Assembly: GCA_024691325.1 (NCBI GenBank)
Contig: JAILNR010000038.1
Location: 95,663 to 159,662 of the forward strand
Direction: 5' to 3'
From: Saccharofermentans sp.
GTDB lineage: Bacteria; Bacillota; Clostridia; Saccharofermentanales; Saccharofermentanaceae
Length of the DNA stretch: 64,000 nucleotides
Positions within the stretch are counted from its first letter, which is position 1, and every line of letters begins with the position of its first letter. The translations under genes and the position numbers were made by a program. This document shows, piece by piece, positions 25,182 through 33,846 of this stretch. The notes below the pieces were generated by a model. The model had not been told where the DNA came from, did no database searches, and saw only the letters and a list, made by a program, of their open reading frames with translations.

Positions 25182-25210
25182 AAAAAGGCTGCCCACACGG
25201 ACAGCCTTTA
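25182..25210. terminator. Bidirectional terminator between amidase and rplT
   Basis: Stem AAAGGCTG/CAGCCTTT with a 10-nt loop, with A-run on one side and T-run on the other. It ends two converging transcripts. Confidence 0.8.
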
Positions 25211-25232
25211 ATGATCTTATTAATCTTAAGAA

Positions 25233-25586
25233 TTACAGAGCAGCCTTTGCCTTCTCAACAAGTGCTGTGAAGCCCTTAGGATCTGTGATAGCGATATCAG
25301 AGAGAACCTTTCTGTCGAGCTCAACACCGGACTTCTTCAAACCGTCCATGAATCTTGAGTAGGACATACCATTCATACGAGCTGCTGCATTGATTCTTGT
25401 GATCCAGAGCTTTCTGAAATCCCTCTTCTTCTGTCTTCTGTCTCTGTAAGCGTAGTTACCGGACTTGAGGACAGCCTGGTTAGCAACCTTGAACAGCTTG
25501 CTCTTATGACCGAAATAACCCTTAGCCTGCTTTAATACTTTTCTGTGGCGAGCTCTTGTACGAACTCCTCTTTTTACTCTAGACAT
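25233..25586 (-). CDS. rplT: 50S ribosomal protein L20
   Basis: 117 residues, very basic. The start [20 protein letters not shown] and the conserved [15 protein letters not shown] and [10 protein letters not shown] segments are diagnostic of L20. It binds 23S rRNA early in 50S assembly and, in Bacillota, also represses its own operon by binding the infC leader. It is last in infC-rpmI-rplT, 26 nt after rpmI, and is followed by the terminator. Confidence 0.97.
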   Translation of the reverse strand: MSRVKRGVRTRARHRKVLKQAKGYFGHKSKLFKVANQAVLKSGNYAYRDRRQKKRDFRKLWITRINAAARMNGMSYSRFMDGLKKSGVELDRKVLSDIAITDPKGFTALVEKAKAAL

Positions 25587-25612
25587 ATATTACTTCCTCC
25601 AATCCATTCCTA

Positions 25613-25810
25613 TTACATATAAGGGATCATCTTACGAATTACTTTTCTGTTCTGCTCAGATGCGAGAATGTTGTGACGCAAGTGACGCATTCTCTTTGTG
25701 GGTCTCTTACTGAGGATATGGCGGCGGAAAGCCTGTGCTCTTAACACCTTACCGGTACCCGTTACTTTGAATCTCTTCTTAGATGAACTGTGTGTCTTCT
25801 GCTTAGGCAT
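25613..25810 (-). CDS. rpmI: 50S ribosomal protein L35
   Basis: 65 residues, basic. The start [22 protein letters not shown] and [16 protein letters not shown] match L35. It lies between infC and rplT with 23 and 26 nt gaps, in the standard order. A clear AAGGAGG-type site precedes the ATG. Confidence 0.97.
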   Translation of the reverse strand: MPKQKTHSSSKKRFKVTGTGKVLRAQAFRRHILSKRPTKRMRHLRHNILASEQNRKVIRKMIPYM

Positions 25811-25833
25811 GTTATCATGACCTCCTTCATGTA

Positions 25834-26358
25834 TTACTTATTCTTCTTAGGCACGACGTACATTACCATGTTACGTCCTTCGATCTTAGGTTCTTTGTCA
25901 ATCTGTCCGTATTCAGCGATACCTTCCATGAATTTCTCCATAACCTCATATCCCTGCTGCTGATACGCCATCTCACGGCCACGGTATCTGATGTTGATCT
26001 TGACTCTGTCACCGTTCTTAAGGAACTTAATAACCATTCTCTGCTTTACTTCGATATCGTGTGTATCTGTCGTAAGCTTCATTCCGACTTCCTTGAGTTC
26101 GGTTTCCTTCTGCTTCTTCTTGGCTTCCTTCTCACGCTTACTCTGCTCGAAAAGGTACTTGCCGTAATCCATAATCCTGCATACGGGATTATCCGGATTA
26201 GCTGAGATGCACACAAGGTCTAAGTCTGCTTCTTCAGCTGCATTCATGGCTTCCTCGATTGATACTACGCCAACCATGTTGCCTTCAGCATCGATAAGTC
26301 TTACCTTGCTGAACTTGATGTTGTCGTTCACCATCTGATTTCCGTTTGCTTTAGCGAT
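25834..26358 (-). CDS. infC: Translation initiation factor IF-3, apparent ATC start
   Basis: 174 residues if begun at the ATC at 26358. IF-3 binds the 30S subunit and checks start-codon choice. The body is typical: [42 protein letters not shown] and the C-terminal half ending VVPKKNK. The only strong ribosome binding site, GGAGGTG (26365-26371), lies 6 nt upstream of ATC, while an in-frame TTG at 26373 falls inside that site and no ATG fits before residue 9 of this frame. Rare start codons are known for infC (AUU in E. coli), where they allow autoregulation. Preceded by an attenuator leader. Confidence 0.93.
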   Translation of the reverse strand: MAKANGNQMVNDNIKFSKVRLIDAEGNMVGVVSIEEAMNAAEEADLDLVCISANPDNPVCRIMDYGKYLFEQSKREKEAKKKQKETELKEVGMKLTTDTHDIEVKQRMVIKFLKNGDRVKINIRYRGREMAYQQQGYEVMEKFMEGIAEYGQIDKEPKIEGRNMVMYVVPKKNK

Positions 26359-26377
26359 GTGTAACACCTCCAATCAT

Positions 26378-26408
26378 AAAAAAAGAACGGTCAAGCAGAT
26401 TACCGTTC
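26378..26408 (-). terminator. Leader attenuator of the infC-rpmI-rplT operon
   Basis: On the minus strand a 7-bp stem GAACGGT/ACCGTTC with a 10-nt loop is followed by seven Ts, immediately before the infC ribosome binding site. It lies in a transcribed leader of about 110 nt (promoter at 26502-26530). The leader also holds a GAACAC/GTGTTC hairpin and a GGCTTT...GGGCC stretch that could form competing structure. This matches L20-controlled attenuation known in Bacillus, though the L20-binding fold is not proven. Confidence 0.75.
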
Positions 26409-26501
26409 ATTCCCATATCGGCCCTAAAGCCTTATAATATGGACCTCTTCGCCTATGCTCGAGGTGAGAACACGGTGTTCTGCTTCCTAATTGACTCAAA
26501 T

Positions 26502-26530
26502 ATAATACTGATTCTCACCTGGAATGTCAA
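26502..26530 (-). promoter_or_regulatory. Strong promoter of infC-rpmI-rplT
   Basis: A consensus TTGACA (26525-26530) and TATTAT (26502-26507) are separated by exactly 17 nt on the minus strand. Transcription would start near 26495. Confidence 0.85.
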
Positions 26531-26578
26531 GCAATATCTGATTATTACGTCATTCAACTCCCGTGAACGGTATCCATT

Positions 26579-27202
26579 TCAGATCATTATCATAAGTCCC
26601 AGAAACATCGCAGCGCCGCACCAGTTACCCATGCCGCCTATACGCAGCGGTAACGTCACAATAAACAGCGGGACAATATTGAATACACAAGCCCAGGCAG
26701 GAAGATCTGTACGGCCCGTTACCACCGCCACCAGCAGTGCTATACCGAACACAGCCCATCCGAGATAACAAGCTATCATAGTAATGGATGTATCCTTGAA
26801 CAGCTTGACCACGGCACTTCTTGCCTCTTCTGTCATGCCCATACGGATATACATCCATTCAGAAACTCCACACAATACATGGTGTGCCACACCGAATATA
26901 AGAAACAAGGCAACAGATACAAGCATAACTGCAGCTGTTACTTCAGAATACTCTTTCATCCAAAGATACAGTCCGTAATAGCCGGCAGAGCACATAAACA
27001 ATGCGAGACATCCTAACAACATAGACATAAGAGGATTCTTCAAAGGCATACTGCCGAACACTTCCGCCATCTTCCCATTATCAGACATCGCCTTGACGTC
27101 AAACTTCTTACCGCCCGGCACATATGTAAGCAGTAAGTCACAAAATCCGCAGAGTATGTGACCTGCAGCAGCAATAAGCAAAAGTATCTTAATGGTATTC
27201 AC
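26579..27202 (-). CDS. Multispanning membrane protein (DUF6796-like)
   Basis: 207 residues from a GTG at 27202, chosen because AAGGTGG lies 8 nt upstream. About six membrane helices are seen, including one at the start (IKILLLIAAAGHILCGFCDLLL) and one at the end (GNWCGAAMFLGLMIMI). Conserved-looking polar motifs are CGFCDLLLTYVPGG and HHVLCGVSEWMY. I believe this is the DUF6796 type, of unknown function. It stands alone in a minus transcript, with tandem inverted repeats directly upstream that suggest tight control by a repressor not encoded in this window. Confidence 0.6.
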   Translation of the reverse strand: MNTIKILLLIAAAGHILCGFCDLLLTYVPGGKKFDVKAMSDNGKMAEVFGSMPLKNPLMSMLLGCLALFMCSAGYYGLYLWMKEYSEVTAAVMLVSVALFLIFGVAHHVLCGVSEWMYIRMGMTEEARSAVVKLFKDTSITMIACYLGWAVFGIALLVAVVTGRTDLPAWACVFNIVPLFIVTLPLRIGGMGNWCGAAMFLGLMIMI

Positions 27203-27218
27203 AATCACACCACCTTGT

Positions 27219-27250
27219 ATGAGTATTTATTCATATGAGTATTCGCTCAT
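27219..27250 (-). promoter_or_regulatory. Two abutting 16-bp imperfect palindromes, likely operator
   Basis: ATGAGTATTTATTCAT (27219-27234) is directly followed by ATGAGTATTCGCTCAT (27235-27250). Each is an inverted repeat with ATGA/TCAT ends, and they share the left half. They sit just upstream of the ribosome binding site of the membrane protein gene, next to a GATAAT-like -10. A TetR- or MarR-type repressor site is a fair guess. Confidence 0.55.
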
Positions 27251-27295
27251 ATATTATCACTCCCACTCCCGCTGTCAACACCTTAAACTGAGTTG

Positions 27296-27324
27296 TTCAC
27301 AGAGGACAAAAGTTGAAATATAAT
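27296..27324 (+). promoter_or_regulatory. Promoter of the aminotransferase gene
   Basis: TTCACA (27296-27301) and a perfect TATAAT (27319-27324) are 17 nt apart, 32 nt before the ATG. Confidence 0.6.
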
Positions 27325-27356
27325 CAGTTAGTATTAATTAAGAAGAAGGTATTACT

Positions 27357-28535
27357 ATGATTTCAGCTAAGATCAAAGAAAAGCTCGCTTCCGGTTCTGC
27401 CATAAGAAAAATGTTCGAGGAAGGAAACAGACTTAAGAAGCTCTATGGAGATGATAAGGTATTTGACTTCTCTATCGGCAACCCCGATCTCGAGCCTCCG
27501 AAGGAAGTCTCTGACGCTTTAAGAGAACTCGCTGATAACCCCACTCCCGGAATGCACGGCTATATGAGCAACTCCGGTTATGAGTCAACCAGAGCGGCCA
27601 TCGCAGCACAGAGAGCAGCTCAGTCAGGACTTTCTATCGATGCAGGTGCTGTCTGCATGACTGTAGGTGCAGCTTCCGCAATGAATGACGTCCTCCACTC
27701 CCTTCTTGATGCCGGCGACGAGGTTATAGTACTCGCTCCCTTCTTCATGGAGTACGTAAACTACATCGAGAATCATAACGGCAAGGTCGTCATAGTTCAG
27801 ACTGACGATAAGTTTATGCCCGACTTCGATGCTATCGCTTCAGCCATCACACCTAAGACAAAGGCTATCATAATCAACTCACCTAACAACCCTTCCGGTG
27901 TTGTCTACGGTGAAGATCAGCTTACAAGGCTTAATGAACTTCTTAAGGCACAGGATCATGTAATACAGGTTATCTCCGACGAGCCTTATATCGACCTCGT
28001 TTACGACGGACTTACTGTTCCTTCCGTTCTTAAGTACATCGACAATGTAGTTATATGCTTCTCATGGAGCAAGTCCCTCTCACTTCCCGGCGAGAGAATC
28101 GGATACACACTCGTCTCCCCTAAGAACGAAGACTACGAAGATCTTACAGGCGCGATAGTCCTTTCGAACAGGATCTTAGGAAGCGTAAACGCACCCGCCA
28201 TCTGGCAGAAGGTCGTAGAGAGGTCACTTAATGCCAAAGTCGATGTTGCAAACTACGAGCACAGAAGAAACCTGCTTTATTCCAATATCGTTGACGCAGG
28301 ATTCGAGGCTGTTAAACCTAACGGCGCTCTCTACATCTTCATGAAGACTCCGGATGGCCTCACCGACACCGGGTTCCAGGATGTCTGTGCCAGGTATAAT
28401 CTCCTGCTCGTACCCGGAGCATCTTTCAAGAGACCCGGATATATGAGACTCGCATTCTGCGTATCCGAGCAGACAATCAGAAACTCCCGCGAGGCATTCG
28501 CGAAGATCGCTCAGGAATTAGGAATCAGCAAGTAA
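27357..28535 (+). CDS. PLP-dependent class I/II aminotransferase
   Basis: 392 residues. Fold-type I aminotransferase features are in order: FSIGNPDLEPP, GYMSNSGYESTR, INSPNNPSGVVY, SDEPYIDLVYDG, and the PLP lysine in SWSKSLSLPGERIGY (about residue 238), with the carboxylate-binding arginine in GYMRLAFCVSE. It probably transfers the amino group of aspartate or a branched/aromatic amino acid; the sequence does not fix the substrate. It is a single gene, convergent with leuB by zero spacing. Confidence 0.88.
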   Translation: MISAKIKEKLASGSAIRKMFEEGNRLKKLYGDDKVFDFSIGNPDLEPPKEVSDALRELADNPTPGMHGYMSNSGYESTRAAIAAQRAAQSGLSIDAGAVCMTVGAASAMNDVLHSLLDAGDEVIVLAPFFMEYVNYIENHNGKVVIVQTDDKFMPDFDAIASAITPKTKAIIINSPNNPSGVVYGEDQLTRLNELLKAQDHVIQVISDEPYIDLVYDGLTVPSVLKYIDNVVICFSWSKSLSLPGERIGYTLVSPKNEDYEDLTGAIVLSNRILGSVNAPAIWQKVVERSLNAKVDVANYEHRRNLLYSNIVDAGFEAVKPNGALYIFMKTPDGLTDTGFQDVCARYNLLLVPGASFKRPGYMRLAFCVSEQTIRNSREAFAKIAQELGISK

Positions 28536-29633
28536 TCAGATCCTGTTCAGTACCGCGGCGGTCATTCCTTCCGTATCAACAATCGTGATATCAGAAGAAC
28601 CTCCCTTAATATCAACAGTCCTATAGCCGTCTGCCAATGTATCGCGGACGGCTTTTTCTATCAGATCAGATGCTTCACTTTCTCCTAAAGACCAGCGAAG
28701 CAGCATGGAAGCTGAAAGTATTGTTGCCAAAGGATTGGCTTTACCTGTTCCCGCGATATCGGGAGCGGAACCGTGAACAGGCTCGTACATTCCGGGTGTT
28801 CCCGGAGAACCTAAAGATGCTGAAGGAAGCATGCCGATAGAACCCGTGATCATGCCTGCCTCATCAGAAAGAATATCGCCGAACATATTTGATGTGACAA
28901 TAACGTCAAATGTTGAAGGACGGTTGATAAGCTGCATGGAACAGTTATCCACGTAAAGATAATCAAGTGTTACATCAGGATAAGAAGGAGCCAATTCCGA
29001 AGCAATCTCACGCCATAGTCTTGAAGACTCGAGAACATTAGCCTTATCAACAAGGGTAAGTTTCTTGTTCCTTCCCTGTGCGTAACGGAAACCTTCCTTA
29101 AGAATACGTGTGATCTCCGCCGTTGAATACTCTTCAGTATCGTATGCCGTAAGCCCCTTAACAGAACCGTCAGATAAAGTCTCAGACAGTTCAGCACGGC
29201 CGTGCTTACCAAAGTATATTCCTCCCGTTAATTCACGGACGATAAGAATATCTATTGATTCCACATTCTTAAGAGGAGATGCAGCCGCGAGCTCTTTAAA
29301 CATAAGAGCAGGTCTTAAATTAGAATAAAGCCCCAGCCCGGAACGAAGACCAAGTAAAGCTCTCTCAGGCCTTATTGAAGCATCTACACCATCCCACTTA
29401 GGTCCTCCTACAGCACCTAATAAAACTGCATCCGATGACTTACAGATATCAAGAGTCTGTTCCGTAAGAGGGACACCATACTTGTCGATAGAACAGCCGC
29501 CGGCATCACATTCTGTAAACTCAAATGCAAATCCGCACTTATCCCCTGCCTTCTTAAGAACTTTAACAGCAGATGCTGTGACCTCGGGACCTATACCGTC
29601 TCCGCCTATAACTGCAACCTTGTATGTTTTCAT
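28536..29633 (-). CDS. leuB: 3-isopropylmalate dehydrogenase
   Basis: 365 residues. It oxidises and decarboxylates 3-isopropylmalate with NAD in leucine synthesis. Visible are [21 protein letters not shown], the substrate-binding REL(T)[30 protein letters not shown], and [12 protein letters not shown] followed by [12 protein letters not shown]. It is last in leuC-leuD-leuB, 1 nt after leuD. leuA is not in the window. It ends against the aminotransferase gene with no gap and no clear terminator. Confidence 0.95.
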   Translation of the reverse strand: MKTYKVAVIGGDGIGPEVTASAVKVLKKAGDKCGFAFEFTECDAGGCSIDKYGVPLTEQTLDICKSSDAVLLGAVGGPKWDGVDASIRPERALLGLRSGLGLYSNLRPALMFKELAAASPLKNVESIDILIVRELTGGIYFGKHGRAELSETLSDGSVKGLTAYDTEEYSTAEITRILKEGFRYAQGRNKKLTLVDKANVLESSRLWREIASELAPSYPDVTLDYLYVDNCSMQLINRPSTFDVIVTSNMFGDILSDEAGMITGSIGMLPSASLGSPGTPGMYEPVHGSAPDIAGTGKANPLATILSASMLLRWSLGESEASDLIEKAVRDTLADGYRTVDIKGGSSDITIVDTEGMTAAVLNRI

Positions 29634-29634
29634 A

Positions 29635-30129
29635 TCAAGCCTCCGACTTCATCTTTGTGTAAGAAATGAGTCCGCCTGCATCAATTATTCTTTTGATAAA
29701 CTCAGGAAAAGGCTTTGCCTTAAAGCGCTCTCCCGTAGTCAGATCAGTAATTACACCGGTATCAAAGTCAGCTTCGACCTCATCCCCTTGATTGATAGCA
29801 AAAGCAGCCTCAGGGCACTCCATGATGGGTAGTCCAACATTAATGGCATTTCGATAGAATATCCTTGCAAAGCTGTCAGCGATAACGAGCGTAATGCCGC
29901 TTGCTTTTATCGCTATTGGTGCGTGTTCTCTTGAGGAACCGCAGCCGAAGTTACTTCCTGCGACTATAATGTCGCCCTCTTTAACGTTCTTAACAAAATC
30001 AGCGTCAATATCTTCCATGCAGTGTGACGCAAGATGCTTGGGATCTGCGGAAGTTAAATGCCTTGCAGGGATAATGACATCGGTATCAACATCGTTTCCG
30101 TATTTAAAAACTTTTCCTTTTACAGACAT
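29635..30129 (-). CDS. leuD: 3-isopropylmalate dehydratase small subunit
   Basis: 164 residues. It pairs with LeuC to isomerise 2- to 3-isopropylmalate. [21 protein letters not shown] and the loop [14 protein letters not shown] are the family signatures; the short size fits the HACN-type bacterial/archaeal small subunit. It lies 11 nt after leuC and 1 nt before leuB. Confidence 0.94.
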   Translation of the reverse strand: MSVKGKVFKYGNDVDTDVIIPARHLTSADPKHLASHCMEDIDADFVKNVKEGDIIVAGSNFGCGSSREHAPIAIKASGITLVIADSFARIFYRNAINVGLPIMECPEAAFAINQGDEVEADFDTGVITDLTTGERFKAKPFPEFIKRIIDAGGLISYTKMKSEA

Positions 30130-30140
30130 ACTATCTCCTT

Positions 30141-31421
30141 TCAGATCTCATCGGGAGTTGCAACACGTCCCATTACCGCAGAAGATACCGCTACAGGAAC
30201 TCCGCTTAAAATGACTTCAGACTTAACGTGACCCATCCTTCCTACGAAGTTTCTGTTTGTGGTCGATACACACCTCTCTCCTTCAGCAAGGATACCCATG
30301 TGACCGCCGAGACACGGGCCGCAGGTGGGTGTCGAGATAACGCAGCCGGCGTCATCAAAGATCTTAAGCCATCCCTCATCGAGTGCCTTACGGTAAACGC
30401 GCTGCGATCCGGGAATGACGATGCATCTTACTCCGTCTGCAACCTTACGCCCTGCGAAAATCTCAGCCGCTGTCTTTATATCCTCTTCACGGCCGTTCGT
30501 GCATGAACCTATTACAACCTGGTCTACCTTCATGTCCTTAACTTCACAAGCGGGTTTTGTATTTGAAGGAAGATGAGGGAGCGCTACCGTTAAAGGCACC
30601 TGTGACAAATCTATCTCGATGACGCTTGAATAAACGGCATCCTCATCCGCGGTATAAACCTTATAATCCTTAGCATTAAACCTGCCGGGATTAGTCTTGG
30701 CAATGTAGGCAAGCGTCACTTCATCAACAGGGAAAATACCATTCTTGCCTCCGCACTCTATTGCCATATTGCTGATAGTAAGACGCTGGTCCATAGACAA
30801 ATGCTTTACGCCGTCCCCTTCAAACTCCAAAGACTTGTAAAGTGCACCGTCAACACCGATCATTCCGATCAAATGAAGGATGATATCCTTACCTGTGACA
30901 TACTTTCCCGGCTTGCCCTTAAGAATAACCTTGATAGCCTCAGGAACTTTAAACCATGTGCTTCCGGATATCATAGCGCAGGCCAGGTCGGTTGAACCTA
31001 CACCGGTGGCAAATGCACCCAGAGCACCATATGTACATGTATGAGAATCAGCACCAATGATCGCATCACCCGGAAGGATCAATCCGTTATCGGGAATGAT
31101 AACATGCTCAATTCCCATATCCTTGCGTCCAAGTTCAAAGTAATTGGTGATCTGCTGTTCCTTTGCAAAGCATCTCATACACTTTGAAAGCTCAGCTGAC
31201 TTAATATCTTTGTTAGGGGTAAAGTGATCGGGGACCATGATAACACGGTCCTTATCAAAGACCCGGGTTGAACCTGTTTGCTCAAAGATCTTGATAGCAG
31301 GAGGTGTAGTAACATCATTGCCGAGGATCTTATCAAGACGGGCTTCGATTAGATCACCCGCATGAACTTCTTTAAGTCCGGCATGGTCAGCAAGTATCTT
31401 CTGTGTCATGGTCATTCCCAT
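30141..31421 (-). CDS. leuC: 3-isopropylmalate dehydratase large subunit
   Basis: 426 residues, an aconitase-family 4Fe-4S enzyme. Cluster cysteines are seen in GSCTNGR and, near residue 360, in [11 protein letters not shown]; other landmarks are [22 protein letters not shown] and [10 protein letters not shown]. The length fits the short HACN type, matching the small leuD. First of the leu genes. No T-box or leader peptide was recognised in the ~60 nt before it, so the control of the operon is unclear. Confidence 0.94.
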   Translation of the reverse strand: MGMTMTQKILADHAGLKEVHAGDLIEARLDKILGNDVTTPPAIKIFEQTGSTRVFDKDRVIMVPDHFTPNKDIKSAELSKCMRCFAKEQQITNYFELGRKDMGIEHVIIPDNGLILPGDAIIGADSHTCTYGALGAFATGVGSTDLACAMISGSTWFKVPEAIKVILKGKPGKYVTGKDIILHLIGMIGVDGALYKSLEFEGDGVKHLSMDQRLTISNMAIECGGKNGIFPVDEVTLAYIAKTNPGRFNAKDYKVYTADEDAVYSSVIEIDLSQVPLTVALPHLPSNTKPACEVKDMKVDQVVIGSCTNGREEDIKTAAEIFAGRKVADGVRCIVIPGSQRVYRKALDEGWLKIFDDAGCVISTPTCGPCLGGHMGILAEGERCVSTTNRNFVGRMGHVKSEVILSGVPVAVSSAVMGRVATPDEI

Positions 31422-31480
31422 ATGAGATACCTCTTTTCTTTTTCTTTAAGATACTTGTAATAAAGAAAAATCGCAATAAT

Positions 31481-31513
31481 AAAACGCCCTTGTATTTTAA
31501 ACAAGGGCGTTTC
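31481..31513 (-). terminator. Terminator downstream of the aquaporin gene
   Basis: A 10-bp stem ACGCCCTTGT/ACAAGGGCGT with a 7-nt AT loop, followed on the minus strand by TTTTATT. It separates the aquaporin gene from leuC. Confidence 0.75.
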
Positions 31514-31534
31514 CATTAAGATTTTAACCTATTA

Positions 31535-32206
31535 TTACTTCTTCTCGGGAGAAGAAAGGAACTTCCAGATCAAAGCTGCAAAAGCGCCGCCAATCAAGGG
31601 AGCGATGATAAATACCCAGCAATTTGCAAGAGCGGGGCCGCCTGCAAAGACTGCGGAAGCAAATGATCTTGCGGGGTTAACAGATGTACCTGTGAAGTGG
31701 ATACCGAAGATGTGTACCAATGTAAGTGAAAGACCTATTACGAGACCTGCAACGTTCGAGAGCTCGGGCTTGCTTGTAACACCGAGGATCGCAAGAACGA
31801 AGATAAATGTAAGCAGGATCTCAACAAATATGGAAAGTGTGATGTTGTTGTTATAAAGGCCGTTAGCACCGAATCCGCAGTCGAATCCCAAAACAACACC
31901 TATGCAAGCTGCACCTACGATACCGCCGAGGAACTGGGATATAACATATCCGCAGAAGTCCTTTGCACTCATCTTACCTGATATAAGAACAGCCAAAGAA
32001 ACAGCAGGATTGATGTGGCAGCCCGAGATATTACCGATAGAGTAAGCCATAGCTACGATGACAAGACCAAAAGCCAATGCTGTAAGGATATAAGCACCAT
32101 TAGCTTCAGTTGTCGTACATCCTACTGCAGCCGCTGTGCCGCATGCAGCAAAGACAAGGACAAACGTACCTATAAACTCTGCAACATATTTCTTAATTGA
32201 ATCCAT
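31535..32206 (-). CDS. Aquaporin (AqpZ-like water channel)
   Basis: 223 residues with six membrane helices and both half-helix NPA motifs, HINPAVSL and SVNPARSF. Residues near the second motif (LVHIF histidine and GTSVNPAR threonine) match the narrow aromatic/arginine filter of AqpZ rather than the wide filter of glycerol facilitators, so water transport is more likely than glycerol. It is a single gene with GGAGGGCG before the ATG and a terminator behind it. Confidence 0.88.
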   Translation of the reverse strand: MDSIKKYVAEFIGTFVLVFAACGTAAAVGCTTTEANGAYILTALAFGLVIVAMAYSIGNISGCHINPAVSLAVLISGKMSAKDFCGYVISQFLGGIVGAACIGVVLGFDCGFGANGLYNNNITLSIFVEILLTFIFVLAILGVTSKPELSNVAGLVIGLSLTLVHIFGIHFTGTSVNPARSFASAVFAGGPALANCWVFIIAPLIGGAFAALIWKFLSSPEKK

Positions 32207-32259
32207 AATCCGCCCTCCTTATTATGGGAAATAGATAAATATATTTTACTATTAATCAA

Positions 32260-33441
32260 TCAATAATTGTAAACAAATTCTTCGCCGCCGTGACGAATTA
32301 TTACTTCGTTATGAGATCCTTCAGGAAGACCTTCAACATGACCTACGATGCGTGCATCGATATTGAAGGACTTCGCAATAGCGATGATACCTGCCGCAGC
32401 TTCCTCGGAGTTACAGTAGAACTCGATCCTGTGACCGCAGTTAAATACCTGGAACATCTCCTTCATAGGGATATCACCGGACTCATAGATAGCCTTGAAC
32501 AACGGAGGAAACTCAAAAAGGTTGTCCTTAACATATCTTAAGTTCTTACCGAAGTCTCCGCACTTACCCTGTCCGCCGCCTGTGCAGTGGATGATACCGT
32601 TGATGTTGCCTCTGTAGTTATCAAGAACCTTCGCAATAACAGGCAGGAATGTTCTTGTAGGTGAAAGAATTGCCTCACCTACTGTCTGCTCGGAGCCCGG
32701 AAGCTTATCCGTCAATCTGTATTTACCGCAGTAAACCTTATCCTCAGGGATAGTTGATGAGAATGACTCCTTATAGTTCTCGTAGTAATAATGGGAAAGC
32801 AGAAGATGTCTTGCAGCCGTAAGACCGTTAGAAGACATTCCGGAATTATAAGAATCCTCATATGTTGCCTGACCGAATGAAGCAAGTCCTACGATAACAT
32901 CACCGGGCTGAATGTTAGCAGCATTGATTATGTCAGATCTTTCAGCACGAGCAACGATAGTCGAGTCAACGATCAAAGTCTGTACGAGGTCTCCTACGTC
33001 AGCTGTCTCGCCGCCGCACATAGTGATGTTGATGCCAAGGTCTGAAAGCTTGGCGATCATCTCGTCGTAACCTTCGATGATCTTAGCGATCGCCTTACCG
33101 TCAACGCGGTGGGCATTACGGCCAATAGTATTCGACAAAGACAGATTCTTGTATGCTCCAACGCAAGCAAGATCATCCGTATTCATTACGAGGGAATCCT
33201 GTGCAAGACCTTTGAACCAGTCATAGTTGCCGGTCTCCTTATACATCAGGTAGGCTACAGAAGACTTTGTACCTGCACCATCCGCATGAATAGCTGTACA
33301 GTACTCGGGATCACCGGCAATATCAGGTATCAGCTTCGCGAAAGCACCGGGGAAAACTCCCTTGTCCTGATTCTTAACTGCTGCCTTTACCTCATCCTTT
33401 GTAGGTGATACGCCTCTGCTCAAATAAGATTCTGCGCCCAT
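32260..33441 (-). CDS. purM: PurM-type AIR synthase, long form
   Basis: 393 residues from the ATG at 33441, which has AAGGAGAG 6 nt upstream; the open frame continues upstream into the RNase P RNA and is not coding. The enzyme closes FGAM to aminoimidazole ribotide in purine synthesis. Seen are GVSPTKDEV, IHADGAGTKSS, NTDDLACVGA, CGGETADVGDL, GDVIVGLASFGQATYE, LSPTRTF and FNCGHRIEFY. It is about 45 residues longer than typical Bacillota PurM, and many segments recall the Bacteroidota 'AIR synthase-related' form. No other pur gene is nearby. Confidence 0.85.
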   Translation of the reverse strand: MGAESYLSRGVSPTKDEVKAAVKNQDKGVFPGAFAKLIPDIAGDPEYCTAIHADGAGTKSSVAYLMYKETGNYDWFKGLAQDSLVMNTDDLACVGAYKNLSLSNTIGRNAHRVDGKAIAKIIEGYDEMIAKLSDLGINITMCGGETADVGDLVQTLIVDSTIVARAERSDIINAANIQPGDVIVGLASFGQATYEDSYNSGMSSNGLTAARHLLLSHYYYENYKESFSSTIPEDKVYCGKYRLTDKLPGSEQTVGEAILSPTRTFLPVIAKVLDNYRGNINGIIHCTGGGQGKCGDFGKNLRYVKDNLFEFPPLFKAIYESGDIPMKEMFQVFNCGHRIEFYCNSEEAAAGIIAIAKSFNIDARIVGHVEGLPEGSHNEVIIRHGGEEFVYNY

Positions 33442-33466
33442 GATGTCTCTCCTTACTTTTATTAGT

Positions 33467-33817
33467 TCCGACACGGCCGGTAAGCCGGGTTCTGTTAAAT
33501 GCAATCATCTATCTGTGGCCTGAAATTGCTCTCAGGCTCAAGCCGTCTCCTAAGGCCCGCGGACCACGGTTGCCTTCCACGACGTTGCTTCAGGTGGGGT
33601 TTACAAGGCCGATATGTCTCCACATCGCCGGTGAGCTCTTACCTCGCCTTTTCATCCTTACCAGGCTCCGGAGAGCCGGGCGGTTTTCTTTTCTGTTGCA
33701 CTTTCCTTAAAGTCACCTTCACCGGGCGTTACCCGGCACCCTTGTCCTGTGAAGCCCGGACTTTCCTCACGCACCCGCTTTCGCATATGGTGCCCGCGAT
33801 TGCCTCGGCCGGTCGGA
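33467..33817 (-). ncRNA. rnpB: RNase P RNA
   Basis: About 350 nt. The universally conserved GAGGAAAGTCCGGGC near the 5' end and ACAGAACCCGGCTTA near the 3' end are present on the minus strand. The terminal helix P1 is formed by CCGACCGGCC and GGCCGTGTCGG. This RNA is the catalytic part of RNase P, which matures tRNA 5' ends. Ends are set by P1 and could be off by a few bases. purM begins only about 25 nt downstream with no visible terminator between. Confidence 0.95.
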
Positions 33818-33827
33818 AAACAAGGCT

Positions 33828-33833
33828 ATTATA
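33828..33833 (-). promoter_or_regulatory. -10 box of the RNase P RNA gene
   Basis: A perfect TATAAT on the minus strand lies about 11 nt before the RNA 5' end. The -35 position reads TTTATT, a weak match. Confidence 0.5.
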
Positions 33834-33846
33834 AATAAAAAAGCTC

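Noticed and set aside
31422..31480. T-box or leucine leader before leuC
   Set aside because: The ~60 nt are too short and show no T-box or leucine-codon run.
33442..33504. Upstream extension of purM
   Set aside because: It runs into the RNase P RNA, and the ATG at 33441 has the ribosome binding site.
33499..33834. Open frame of 111 codons on the plus strand
   Set aside because: It lies opposite the RNase P RNA, whose conserved sequence explains the region.
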